A stretch of 64,000 bases of DNA from assembly GCA_018398815.1 (NCBI GenBank), contig CM031609.1, forward strand, positions 29,917,434 to 29,981,433. Reading direction: 5' to 3'. The stretch comes from Conus ventricosus. Taxonomy: Eukaryota > Mollusca > Gastropoda > Neogastropoda > Conidae. This document shows, in pieces, positions 46,700 through 57,760 of the stretch (the first letter of the stretch is position 1; each line of letters begins with the position of its first letter). The notes under the pieces were generated by a model. The model ran no database searches. It was given only the letters and a program-made list of their open reading frames with translations, and had not been told where the DNA came from. The position numbers were made by a program, and so were the translations under genes.

Positions 46700-47900
46700 G
46701 AGTCTATTGGCATTTATCGGGAAATTTTGAAGCTGTGGCTCAGCTTTTTGGCTAAAAAATGAAAGGAAAAGGTTTTCTTGTGAGCAATCTCCGGGTTAAA
46801 ATTTAAAGGGGGCCTTTGTTTATAAATTCCCCCAGGGCTCTTTGACGAGCTGAAAGCTGGGTTTGAGAAATAGGTTCCCATGACCCAGAGAGCTACAGGG
46901 GGGAGTTTCGCTCCCTGAAGAAACTTTTCCCGATGAGGGCGTTTTTACCAATTTGGCGAGCGGCTTGTCGATCCCTCGTTATTGGGTGGGGGAAAGTCAG
47001 GGTTGGAGTTGAGACAATTTTATTTTATTGGGCAGTATGGAAATTTGGTTGCCTGAAAACGCTGCAAGTGGGGGGGAGGGCCCCAAAACAGAGTTAGCGA
47101 GGGCCCTTGAGGGGGAAACTGGGGCCCATGCCGATGCCGCGATATTATTTTTCCCTTTCCCCCGGCAAGTTTCCCGGAAAACCCCAAGGGTTTAGGATTC
47201 GTTGCCCCCCGGGGGCAGTCTTTCTCTGCCACCGGGGCGTTTCGTCTTAGCAAATGAGGGCCACCAGAACCAAGGGGGAAAAGGAAAAACCAGGCGCAGG
47301 AAGGGCAGGGTTTTGTATGTGGTCGCCCAAAAACGGTCATCTGGCGCGTTTTTCTGCCCTGCCGAAAAAAAAAACCAAAAACCCCAAATTAAAGTGGAAA
47401 ATTGGGGGGGTGGAAGTGGTTTTGCAAACCTGCCCTTTCCCTTCCCCTCGTTGTAGCGGGGAAAAAATTGTCGGGCCATCAGAGACCGGGCGCCCCGGCA
47501 GTGTTTTTTTCGCGAGAAGGTTTGAAACCCAAGGTGCTCCTTTGGGAAATACCGGGGAAGTTTGCGGGGATTGAGTCGTCGTTCAATGCCCCTCGATCAC
47601 AGTGCTTTTTTGACCTCTCGAAGCCTACTTCAGGGGGAAAGTATGGGCCCGTGGTTTGAAGCAAACCCGCGTACTCCCTCCCATAGGGAACAGTCTTTCC
47701 GGGGGGTGGTGGGGCTTTCCTTTTCCTGAGTTAAACCCCCGGAGGTGTTCGTCGCCCCCACCCCTCGGGGGCAGGCGAGAGAGAAAAGGGGATCCTTAAA
47801 AACCCTTGTTTTAAAAAAAGTGCCTTCACGCGACCGGTCAGCTTTTTTAAAAACCTTTGGCGATCAAAGGGGTACAAAGTAAAGGGCCCACACTGAAAAG
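46700..47900 (+). pseudogene. Gag (zinc knuckle) and possible protease region, noisy
   Basis: Frames around 46850-47000 read as helical, gag-like protein (for example FDELKAGFEKYVP-like pieces). At about 47310-47360 there is a CCHC-like knuckle with FCMWSP..NGHLARF, where Cys-x2-Cys has been damaged but GH and the spacing remain. A following Lys/Pro-rich linker fits a nucleocapsid. The protease would be expected at 47.5-47.9 kb, but no DTG or DSG motif is readable. Assignment rests on position and the knuckle; every frame is broken. Confidence 0.4.
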
Positions 47901-47929
47901 ATAAGAAACTGGGGGAATTCTAATCGAGG

Positions 47930-48530
47930 GGGGCCTAATTTGGGAAAAGGTTTAAGTTTGTCCAGCAAAAGGGACTTCTTTCCCCCGGCAGTTCTCTTTT
48001 AGCCCCACTAAGGGGCAACCGTTTTTGGGCGTTCCGGGAAACACTTCGGGAGGGCGTGTTGGTTGGGGCATTGGGGGGGGCCCCCTTGGGGCCGGGGACC
48101 TGGGAACAAGGGGCCATCTAGAGCGGGGTTCTGCAAAACCCCTTTTTTTGGCTGGGGTGACTGGATGTGAGGAGTTTTCTTTCCCAACCTGTGACATATG
48201 TCAGAAACCAAGGGCCCAAGGGGGCGGTTAAAAAGGTGCCTTTGGCCCCAGGTTTTCCTTTTGGGGGAACTCCCCTTTGAAAAGGTCGGTGTGGACCTAT
48301 GGGGGGCCCTTGTTCCAGCGTCAGTTTGTGGGGCACCGCTTGTATTGGTTTTGGGCGACTATGCCACACGGTTTTCCTTTAGGCCCCCACCCCTCAAGGG
48401 AAAAAAGATTTCCGCAAAACCCTTGCTGGGCCCTATGGGGGGGAAAGTGGACAAGGACGGTTTTGCCGGAGGGTCCTTCGGATCAAGGAAATCAGTTTTT
48501 TGACGTTTATGAATGAGGTGTTTCCCGGGT
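47930..48530 (+). pseudogene. Gypsy-type integrase (HHCC finger and catalytic core), noisy
   Basis: The zinc-finger end TCDICQK is at about 48187-48207, preceded by a recognisable but damaged AGHLG..T..R-type helix region (about 48090-48150). The core follows with PFEKVGVDLWGALVPASVCG (first catalytic Asp at about 48294), LVLGDYATRF (about 48348) and SDQGNQF (second catalytic Asp at 48481). These are standard Ty3/Gypsy integrase motifs, which insert the cDNA into the host genome. The third catalytic residue (Glu) should be near 48600, in unreadable sequence. The position, about 1 kb upstream of the RT, is unusual for Ty3/Gypsy elements. Confidence 0.65.
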
Positions 48531-49099
48531 TTCTTTCAAATCCACAGGGGGGACGAATAAACCGTACCATGCACAGGCCAAAGGGCTAGTGGATTAAAGC
48601 TTCAATGGGGCCCCCAAAACAGATGATTAAAAAATTGCTCCCAAAAAATCCCCGTGTTTTGGGGCAGATTCCTGCCCGGCGTTTTATTTGCTTAAAGAGG
48701 GAAATGCCCCAGAGGTATGGGATTCTCTCCCCTTCGGGGCTACTCTTTGGGGGCGTGAAAGGACCCTTTGGGAGTGTACGTCAGAAATGGGGCCCCGGAA
48801 AAGGCCAATCAAGAGCTGGGCTCAAGTTTAGTATGTGTGGATTGAAGGAGAGGTTGGCTACATGAAAATTTTGGACACCAAAAACTGACCCTTTCTCGAA
48901 AAAGGTATAAGCGTACTTTTCGAACCCGAAGGCCCGGCCAAAAAAAGGTTTGAAAACCCGGGCGATGAAAATGCTTCTTCTTCTACCCCCGCAAACCCCA
49001 ATAAAATGGGAGTTGTTCCCGGCGGGACCTTTAGGGAAACTGGGGAGTTAGGGATGGGGTTGTTGTCCTTTATTTAAAGGGAAAAAAGGGAAAATCATC

Positions 49100-50600
49100 A
49101 TGCCCAAAACCTTTCCCCAAAAGGGTTTTAAAGAAGGGGGTCGTGCAACGTGGGGTTTTTACGCCCGTGGGGGTTGAAGAAAAAAAGAGAAACTTTGCCC
49201 TTGAGTCCGGGCATTCCCCTGGTGGCGACTCCGCCCGTGAACATGGAAAAAACGGTTTCCCAAATTGGGCAAGGGCCTACCTGAGGGCATCAAAACGGGA
49301 GCAAGAATGTTGTGCCAAGAGTATGCCGAAAGTTTTGACCCAGGGACCACTACGTTTTGGGAACCTGGGAAAAATTTTCTTTTGGTTTCACTCGCAGGAA
49401 AACCCCTTCGGGGGTTAAAAAAGGTTACCACCCCCTGTTGCAATCCGCCCGGCCCCAAGGCCCGAAATTCGGACTTTTTGCGAAAAAGAAAGTCATCGAG
49501 CGTTTTCAGTTTTCCCCCTTTTTCCTCGCCCCATTCTACTGGTCAAAAAACTGAAAGGCCCAATGAGATTTTGGTGGGCTTCCGAAGGTTGAATCGGTTT
49601 TCAAGTTCGAAAGCGAGCCATATGCCCGGGCTTGGGGAAAAATCTTCGCTCAAATTGGCCAAGGCCCAGTTCTTCGCAACTTGCTTTGGGAAAAAAGGGT
49701 ATTGGCAGATCCCAAAGGAGCTGGAAGGGGGAAAATGAAAATTTTCTAGCTGGGGTCAGGTTTTAGTTACCCAAATTATGCCGTTTGGACTTTAAGATGC
49801 GGGCGTGGGTTAGCGTATCCTTTGGGGTCATGGGAAAAAGCCCCTGGAAATGAATGGGAAATCTTTAAAATTCATGATGATTATTTTGGCAATTTGGGAA
49901 CCTTTGGGGGAACATCTGCGGGTTGCTAAGGGAAAAAACTTTTTATGTCTCCCGGGAAATGAAACTCGCCGAAAGCCCTTCCCGGGGCGGATTGGGGGAG
50001 TCGGAGGGGGGCCGTTTTTTTGGGGCATGTTGTTTGGGAGGGGGTACCCCTTTTCCAGAGCTCGACAAAAAAAGGGAAAAATGGGACGCTCAGCCACCCC
50101 AAAACTAAGAAGGGGCTCCCTTCAAATTTCCCGGGCCCCCGTCGGATTTTAACCAAATGTTTGTACCTCCATTGCAGAGACAGCAAAGCCCTTACCCACC
50201 AAAAAAAATGCTCGTAAGCCTGGAATCTGGAATTTGGGAAAGGGGGAAAAGTGAAGGCTTTTTAGGAGTGAAAGGAACCCCATATCCAGACAGCCCGTGT
50301 GCAAAAATTTCGACCCTGGGCGCCCCTTTGTGCTTTTGCACAGATGCATCAGAATTGGGCTCGGGGCGGGTCTTCTCCAAAACCAAGGGGTGGTTCTGCT
50401 TCCCTTTTCCATGGGCCCGCAAGAAATTGGGGGGGGAAACAGAATTAAACTACCACACCATCGAGTTGGGTGTCTGCCGTTGGGGGGTGGGGCCCCCGTT
50501 TCTTCTTCCGTATCTCTACGGGAAGGAATTTTATTTTTGGGTCGCCACCTTTCCCCCGCCACCTGCCCAAAATTCGTCCCGTAAAATTTGACGGGGTGGG
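49100..50600 (+). pseudogene. Gypsy-type reverse transcriptase and RNase H, noisy
   Basis: RT motifs in order: VGFRRLN (about 49580), SLKLAKAQFFATC and KGYWQIP (about 49645-49715), QIMPFGL (about 49771), and a DD-containing segment HDDYF (about 49871). RNase H follows with FCTDASELGSG (about 50335-50366) and ELNYHTIELGVC (about 50443), then LPYLYGKEFYFWV (about 50505-50545), which corresponds to the region before the TDHQPL motif. These belong to Ty3/Gypsy, not to Copia or BEL. After 50600 only about 250 bases remain before the 3' LTR. Frame breaks are frequent and in line with the poor quality of the region. Confidence 0.7.
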
Positions 50601-50850
50601 TGGGGGGGGTCGAAAACTTCAAAGTCTTTCCTTCGGTTCCCAATATTTCTGGGAAAGGGGCAATGTGGAGGCAGACTTAAAGGTCCCAATGCAATGAAGA
50701 TTGTTCCCCTGATTTTGAAATTTTTTAAGGGTTTTCCCCCGTTTCTTTTTTTGTGTGGGCCTCTCTGTATTTCTTGAAGCCGCGGTGTGGAAGGGGGCCC
50801 GGGGAATGTGCTCTGTGGGGAAAGGGCCCTTTTTTGGGGGGGGGTGGGGT

Positions 50851-53185
50851 TTTTCACCCGGGGGACACCCTCCATCCCGCTTTTTAATGTGGGTAAAGTT
50901 TGTTAAATTTGTTGCCACCTTTTTTTTTTGTGTTTTAAAAGAAAGGGTTTTGGGGGCTGTGTGTTAAAGTTTAGGGGGAAAGGTATGCCCTTCCCTTTCT
51001 TTTGGATGAAACCTTCTGCCCGCATGGACCTTTGCTTTCGTGGGACACCTGGATAGTTGTGGAAAACCCCCTGGGGAGCTAATGGGGTCGTTGGAAGTTT
51101 TCCCCCTTTTATGGCAGCTGGCGTTTTGGGGAAAAAAAATTTTTCTTTTTCGGATTGGGCCCGAGTGGGGAGGACCAGTTCTCTTTGGTGAGGCATTTTT
51201 TTTTAACCCGTGCGAAGGGCCCCTTGTCTGCCCGACGGTGGTTTGTCAAAACTTTGTTGGAAAAGAGGTCCCCCATTCCCGCCCCCCAAGTCTACCTTGA
51301 CCTTTCGTGGGGGGTGACCGCTGTCGGCCATCCCCCTGGGGGGAAAGGGGTGCTGGTTGCTGGTTGGTCAGAGGTCCCGGCCCGGGCTTTCGCTGGGATC
51401 AGGGCCCGTCGGGGGCCCACTTTTTTTCCCCCCCTTTCCCCCGCCGTTCTGGTGAGTTTTTTTTTCGTCCCAGTTTTCAAATTTCCCCATTTTCCCCAGG
51501 GGTATCGGTTTTTTAAAATTTTAAAATTTTTATTTTTTATTTTTAAAAATTTGGGGTTTTTGGGTACTGTGGTGAAGGATACATAGGTGTGGAAAAAATA
51601 TTGTGGTTTTTGGCGCGCTCCAAGCGTTAGCCCGATTTATTAAAAATGAAGAAACGGGTTTTTTTTTTTGTATTTAAAAGCGGTACGTGAAAACAGTTTG
51701 GATTTTTTTTTGTCAGCGTTTTTGGGTTGGGGCACAAAAGCGCGGGGGCCCCCTTTTTTTATATTTTTGGCCCGAGTTTATTCTTTTTTTGGGTGTAAAC
51801 CCTCAGTGGAGGGGTATTTCTTTTTTTAGTTCTAAAAAAAAAAATAAATTTTTTTGTTTTTTAAAAAAAAAAAAAAGGGGAAAAAAAAACCTTAGGCCGG
51901 TGCGGTTGGGGATTTAGTTGCCCTTTCGGCTCACTTGAGGGCGGGAAGCGAAACGTTTCCCTTGCGGCGCCCCTAGGGCGGGTTCCCCTCTGCCTGTTTG
52001 TTTATTTGTTTTTGTTTTGTCAATTTTTATTTTTTTTCCCCATTTTTTTTTTTCTTTTTATTTTCCTTTAATGTTTAATGTGGTATTTGGTGTTTTGGGG
52101 GTAATTTTAAAATCAAACGTCATTTCCCGGTTTTCCTTGTCAGTTTTTTTTTACCCGAAGGGCCCTTTAGACTGTTTGGGGTTGTATTTTTTATGACAAA
52201 AAATTGGGTTTTTTCAAGTAAAAAGAATTTGTGTTTTTTTTTCATTCGAGATAAAAAAAGAATTTGAGTATACAATTTAAAGAAATGTGAAAGTAAACTA
52301 TTACTTTAAATTTTCAGGGCTTGCGGATTTTAGCCCTTTTGCAGGCCGCCCCCCAAACCCTTTCTAGCTGTAAATAGAATTTAAATCCCCAATGCCCCTT
52401 TTATAGGGGTTTGTCGTTGGTTGAATTTTGGGGTCGGCCCCCACGCCTTTTATTGGAGGTGCCCATTTCCCAGGCAGTTTTGAAGAGGGGGCTGGCATGA
52501 CCGTGGTGCCAAAAAGCGAGACCCGGAAACGCCAAATCCTGAGGGGTATCAACTGCTTTGGTTTTTTGCACCGGGCCTTTCCCCGCTCGGCAGGGAAAGG
52601 ACTTTTAAGTTACGTTTGTTTCTAGCTGGGGTTTTGGGGGGTGTTTGGTGATGCCGGCGTGTGGGGACATTCTGTAAAGGCTTTTGATGTTAGTGAGGGT
52701 ACATGTGGGAATATTTTAAGTGGGTTTATGAAATGTATAAGTATGTGAATTTGGGGGTAATATGCTTTTGGGCTGGGGTTTGACCCTGTTTTGTCCTTGT
52801 TTAATTGTTTCTCCCTGTCCTTTCTTCTTTCTTTTTTTTGGGGTATTTAGGGTTTAAATTTTTTTTTTGTTCCCTGGGCCCGGGTGTGGGGTTTTTTGGT
52901 TTGGGTTTTTAATTTTGTCCATTTAAATAGATATCTTTGGTGGTGTCACTTTATTTTTCCCCTTTTCCAATTTAACCCTTTCCTTCCCCCTTTTGTTTGT
53001 CGTTTCCCCTTTCCGCTAGGGGGTGGGTTTTGGGAAAATTTTTTTTAATTTAATAAAATTTTTCTTATTTGGGTTTTTTTTGTTTTCCCGAGTGGTTTTG
53101 GGGTGGTCGGGGTGTTGGGTTTGCCAGGGTGTTTCCCCCTCTCCTCTTCCCCCTCACATCCCTTTATTTACGGCCTTGACCCCCG
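50851..53185 (+). repeat. 3' LTR of the Gypsy-type element (noisy)
   Basis: This is a smeared copy of the 5' LTR. For example GTTGCCACC and CATGGACATCGC...CTGGATAGTTGTG of the 5' LTR recur at about 50918 and 51022-51060. The sequence around 42070-42260 recurs at 52410-52600. The last common block, TTTACGGCCTTG, lies at 53165. Neither the Tc1/mariner MITE nor the 0.8-kb insertion is present. Confidence 0.7.
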
Positions 53186-53699
53186 ACAGCATGAAAGTTG
53201 AAAAAATTTTGTAATGTAAACTAAAGCCCCCAAAGAAGTAGTTGAAAACATGGGTTGAAAGCTTGTTTTTAAAGCATTTGGAGAGATTTTTTTCCCGGGA
53301 AAAGTCTCCGTTACCTGGAGAAGAGCCAAAAATTTTCAAAGGGCCCCCTTAGATTTTTTTCATTTCGATTCAGTTTCCCTTTGTAAAAGGGGCGAGATAT
53401 TTAATGTGGATTTAGGAACGGGTCATTCTTTCAATTTTTTCTAAGCCTTAAAAGTAAAGGGAAAATGGGCAAGCTTTAAAACCCTTTTGGGAAATTGAAT
53501 GTATCCCCTTTTTAAAAAATAAAGAATACTGCATGGGAAATTTAAAAATGGAGATCGAAAAAAATCAAAGAAAAAGAATATACAGTAAATGTGGATGAAA
53601 AAGGGCTTTAGAAAATCCCCGGTTTCTGTCCGATGAAAGTCTTCCCCGGTTTCTGCTGATGAAACGTAGATAAAAAACAAAACGATTGCACATGCTACA
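53186..53699. other. No gene seen
   Basis: A transition from noisy to clean sequence between the LTR element and the L1/Tx1-like LINE. The start of the LINE may reach back into it. Confidence 0.35.
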
Positions 53700-56458
53700 A
53701 TGAAGAAAAAGAAATTGGCAGATGAAGAGACAGCTAGAAGAGGATATGCGAAAATCGGAGAAAGTTGAAAGAAAACGGGAGAAGACATTAATAATGGAAA
53801 TGAAAGAACAATTAAGACATTCGTGAAAAACGAATGGAAGGGGTATTATTAAGGTCCAGGGCTAGATGGGTACTGATGGGGAGAAAGTTAGTAAATATTT
53901 TTGCAATCTAGAAAAGCGACACTATGTTAGTAAAAACATGGCTAGACTCATAGAACAGCAAGATAAAATTTTGATAGACCGAAAGATATCATCCAAAACG
54001 TGCAGAGATTTTATGAATCATTATATGCTGAATCTGTAGTAGATGATTGTGAGATTAGAAACTTAGTGAATGATATCCCTTGTATAAACGAAACAGACGC
54101 AGAAGATTAGAGGGAGAAATAACGTTAGAAGAAGCTACGTATGTTCTGAGTAAAATGAAAAATAATAAAGTCAGGCACAGACGGCTTTAGTCAGAATTTG
54201 GGAAGAAATTAGGTGGATTTGTAAGAGCACTTGATGCGAGTTTCAGAAAAGGAGAGCTATCTTGTGTACAGATCGAAGGAATTATAACTTCTATCCTAAA
54301 GGTGATAAACCAAGGCAATACATAAAAATTGGAGACCCATCTCATTTTAAATGTAATTTATAAAATAGGATCATCCCGTTATAGCAAATCGGTTAAAGCA
54401 AGTTCTACCAAATATAATTGAAGACCAAACAGGGTGTATCAGAAATAGATATACTGGAGATAATTTACAGTTGATATATGATATGACAGCTTATCTAGAC
54501 AACATAATCTACCTGGATTGTTTTTGAATATAGGTTTTGAAAATGCTTTCGATTCGATAAACTGGAACTTTATGTTTACTGAAAGCATTTGGTTTTCAAG
54601 ATGATATATGTGGATGGATAGGTACGTTCTATAAAAATATTAAATCATGTGTAATTGTAAATGGTCAGGTTTCGGATTGGTTTAAAATTAGAAGAGGCTG
54701 CAGACAAGGAGACCCTCTATCTCCTTATATATTTGTGTTATGCGTAGAAATATTGGCTGTTACGGTCAGACAGAATTCCAATATCCATGGATCTCGTGAA
54801 CAATGTTGAACACAAGACTTCTCAGTACGCTGATGACACAGAATTCTTACTTGCAGGAGATAGGAGTTCTTTGAAAACTGTATAGATGTTCCTGATAGGT
54901 TTGGTTCTGTGTCAGGCCTTCACATGAATGTAGGAAAAACTAATGTCGTTTTGGCTGGGAAGTGAGATAAATTCTGAAATCGGTTATATGGAACATTTAG
55001 GTATGGAATGGAATCCACCTAAATTCCGAGTATTAAGAATGTGGTTCACTAATGACCTGAAAGAATGTGTGGATATGAATTACTCGGAAAGACTAGCAGA
55101 CGTCAAACACTTATTCAAAATATGGGTAAAACGATAGTTAACACCCCTCGGTAGTGTAGCAATATTAAAATCTCTTATTCTCTCGAAGTTGACATACTCT
55201 TGTTACTATTACGAAACCCACCAGACATATATTTTCAAACATGTCAACAGGCTTGTTACAAATTTGTTTGGAGTAAGAAGCCAGATAAGATTAACCAAAA
55301 AACTGCACATAAAAGTATCAAAGACGGCGGCATTGGTCTTCCTGAACTAAAAACTTTTGTTTTATCTCTGAAGCTGTCCTGGATACGAAAAGCTAAGATG
55401 TCAACACCACCATAGATGGCGAAATATTCTGTTTAACTTTCCTAAGTGGTCACTTATAAAAAATATGGTCCAGAATTCGTTTCCAAATTCACTAAGTATA
55501 ATCAGTTTTGGGCTGAAGTTCTTGATGCGTATAAATTTTTGTTATTACAAGTGTTCCCCAAAAACTCCTTGCCGAACCATTATGCCATAATAAGCGATTT
55601 CAAATCGGAAAGAGTGCATGTATCGAAAAAAATCTAAGTCGTAAAGATATCAACTGTCTCGCCCACTTTTGTGATGACAAAGGAAAGTTTTTGCCACATG
55701 AAGAAAAATATAATGTAAGTATTGATTTTGTCACTTTTGCTGGCTATACATCGACTATAATGGACTATGTAAAACGTCTGGTATCACTATAAAAAACGAT
55801 AAGTACATAAACTCATCATTGTGCTTTAAACATTTTTCGCTATAAATAAAGGCTCCAAATTGTATTATGATATCGTCATTGCAAATAATCTTAAGCCATA
55901 ATGTTGTGATAAATGGGGCATGAAATTGTTGATGCAAAATGATTGGAAATATTGTTTTTTGCACGCGCTTATATAAGATATGTGATGTAAGGCTGCAGTG
56001 GTTTCAACTGAAAATATTACACAGGTGTTTATGCACACATGTTATTTTAAAGGAGATTGGAATCGTTGAAAGTAATAACTGTAGTTTTTGCAGCATATCC
56101 AAAGATAGCATTGATCATATGTTTTGGAAATGTCACCATGTACAAGTATTTTGGAATGCTCTCATTGGCTTAATGGCAGAAAAATGTTTGAATGCTGAAA
56201 ATGTCCATTTGACAGAAGCACTCGTACTATTTGGCTATGACAATATGATTGTGGGTGACACCGTCTTTTACTTCATAATTCTATTTGCGAAGCATTACAT
56301 ATACGTTTGTAAAATAAACACCTGCCACAAATACACGTACCCACAAACAAATTAAAATTTAGATACAAAATTGAGGAACATATTGCATATTTGAAATTAA
56401 ACCATGCAGATTTTTTGACCAGATGGCTGGCATACAGACCATTGATGGATACTGTTTG
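53700..56458 (+). mobile_element. 5'-truncated L1/Tx1-like LINE
   Basis: The plus-strand coding sequence begins in the linker before the RT, includes the whole RT and the C-terminal Cys-His region, and ends with TGA at 56456-56458. The endonuclease and ORF1 are missing. There is no poly-A tail that I can identify; a CT microsatellite lies at 56647-56697. Frame breaks are spaced about 100-300 bases apart. Confidence 0.75.
53800..56458 (+). pseudogene. Reverse transcriptase ORF2 fragment of L1/Tx1-like LINE
   Basis: Family landmarks appear in order. Pre-RT: RARWVLMGEKVSKYFCNLEK (about 53860). RT: EEATYVLSKMKNN (about 54130-54170), motif A region with GFENAFDSINWN (about 54532-54570), motif B RRGCRQGDPLSPYIF (about 54690-54735), and motif C SQYADDTEFLLAGD (about 54815-54860) with the catalytic YADD intact. 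Thumb: KRRLTPLG-like and SVAILKSLILSKLTYS (about 55140-55200). C-terminal: SNNCSFCSISKDSIDHMFWKC (about 56070-56130), the Cys-x2-Cys...His-x4-Cys motif of L1-type ORF2. The tail reads through HADFLTRWLAYRPLMDTV. The order and motif wording fit the L1/Tx1 group. Open pieces at 54943-55137, 55200-55415 and 55939-56355 are in different frames. Confidence 0.75.
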
Positions 56459-56640
56459 ACATTTATACCCTTTTGTCTTTCTTTTCTTTTCAAAAACAAG
56501 TTGCACTATTAGCTTTAGAAGTGTGAGATGAAGTGTGTAAATGAACACTTTTTGTACATTATTAGAGGCCTGATTTCAATATTTTGCAAAACATAATGAT
56601 GTGAAAACATCCTGTCAGCATGATTTTTCTTGATACATCC

Positions 56641-56700
<60 letters not shown>

Positions 56701-56922
56701 TTAGATAACGTTTGCATGAATTTGTGATATCACATTGTTTGGGGTGATTTCATTCTTTATTTCTTTATGCACATACTTGCCTTCGCTGTATATACAGACT
56801 TTACGGTTAGAAACGCGACACGGCCGCTCCAAAATGTTGCAATATTTGGAAAATCCGACATAGCCTGGCAGGTTATTGTACAAACTGCAAAATGTGTCTG
56901 AGTGCAACTAGGCCTTTTCTGT
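56459..56922. other. Spacer between LINE and PLV-like element, with CT microsatellite
   Basis: CT repeats at 56647-56697. No gene is seen. The left end of the PLV-like element should lie here or further left, but no terminal inverted repeat was recognised. Confidence 0.5.
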
Positions 56923-57009
56923 AGAGAACGGAGAAATGCAGGTTCTAGCTCACCCGGTCTCAACCAGTTTCGACCGGGCGACTCTAGAACCTGCATTTCT
57001 CCGTTCTCT
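56923..57009. terminator. Large perfect-arm hairpin next to the ATPase gene
   Basis: Arms at 56923-56948 and 56984-57009 are perfect 26-bp inverted repeats (from AGAGAACGG to GGTTCTAG and back). Inside the loop a second 7-bp stem, CCCGGTC/GACCGGG, continues the fold. It lies 37 bases downstream of the stop codon of the minus-strand packaging ATPase. It could act as a transcription-terminating or RNA-processing structure, mark an end of the element, or be a small foldback insertion. The structure is certain; its role is not known. Confidence 0.65.
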
Positions 57010-57046
57010 GACAAGTAAGACTTCAATAACCAAAAAAATAACTGCC

Positions 57047-57656
57047 CTACAAACAAACATATTGTGTAGGATTGTCCGTTTTCAATACTAATTTACTAAA
57101 CTTTTCAGATTTTAATTTTTGCTTAATCCTGTGTTTTTCCTGATCATTTTCAATAACATCATTTTCGCGCAAACATTCTTCAAATGAGTCTCTGTCTTTC
57201 ATGTGAAATAACACTACAGTCTTTAACTGTTCTCTAAAGTCTTTTAAAACCGAGTTATATTTCTGGCATAAAATCCACACACTTATCCCATCATGTCTTC
57301 CGCTGAAAGCCAGCTTTGACAAAGTGTTTCTCTTTTTAACTATATCTTTTTCTGCCGAACAGTCATCTATAATAAAGAGTGTCTGCGTTCCTTCAAACAC
57401 TTTATAAAAGTATTCTAAACACTCACTCAGTTTAGTGCTAGGATTAACTAAATATACGTCATTGTCTGTCCATATAAACCTATCATGATATGCTTTGTTC
57501 CTTTTAAGTGTTGGACAGAAAATCACAATATGATCAAAATTATAGCGATAAAACTGTTTGTAATAAGTCTAGGACAAATATTGTTTTTCCACAACCAGTC
57601 TGCCCACAAATCATTGAACAATGAGGGGATTTTATCATAAAGTTTAACTGCTCCAT
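57047..57656 (-). pseudogene. FtsK/HerA-type genome-packaging ATPase, one frame break
   Basis: The ATG at 57654-57656 opens a frame with Walker A GQTGCGKT (57582-57605). A one-base frame break near 57565 leads to the main frame (57047-57526). That frame holds Walker B TLFIIDDCSAEKD (about 57340-57378) and the GISVWILCQKYNS segment (about 57235-57273), which corresponds to the Gln-containing sensor motif of A32-like ATPases. The protein of about 200 residues would pump viral DNA into capsids. It is the most diagnostic gene of the cluster. The hairpin at 56923-57009 lies directly after its stop, and the upstream gene on the same strand starts 100 bases away. The break sits in a run of four T and may be a sequence error. 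Confidence 0.75.
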
Positions 57657-57760
57657 AGTTTTATAACAGAATTTAATCTAATCCAGTTATTATTTTTATC
57701 ATACTCTCCGTCAAAACTTGTTCAGTATAATAAAACCCTACGAGGCCTAAATGTGTAAGA

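Larger units (their letters stand above)
40013..53185 (+). mobile_element. Long Ty3/Gypsy-type LTR retrotransposon, integrase upstream of RT (Gmr1-like order)
   Basis: The segment 40013-43665 recurs, in the same order and orientation, at 50851-53185, giving long LTRs that start TGTCACGGACGG. Between them lie a gag-type zinc knuckle, integrase, reverse transcriptase and RNase H, in that order, followed within 280 bases by a G-rich polypurine tract (about 50836-50850) and the 3' LTR. There is no room for an integrase after the RNase H. The IN-before-RT order with Gypsy-like proteins is that of the Gmr1-like clade. The interior and 3' LTR are in noisy sequence. Two insertions sit in the 5' LTR. 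A clean 5-bp target duplication could not be recognised. Confidence 0.7.

Noticed and set aside
46109..46713. Phe/Leu/Pro-rich minus frames and Lys/Glu/Gly-rich plus frames of 120-178 codons
   Set aside because: Both are translations of a purine-only tract of A and G runs in poor sequence.
40013..53185. A Copia-type element, because integrase precedes the RT
   Set aside because: The integrase finger and core, RT and RNase H segments have Ty3/Gypsy wording, and no Copia-type motifs were seen. A Gmr1-like order explains it better.
42900..53700. Many 60-150-codon frames in the G/T-run region as separate genes
   Set aside because: They overlap each other on both strands. The only ones with family motifs belong to the LTR element's gag, integrase, RT and RNase H.
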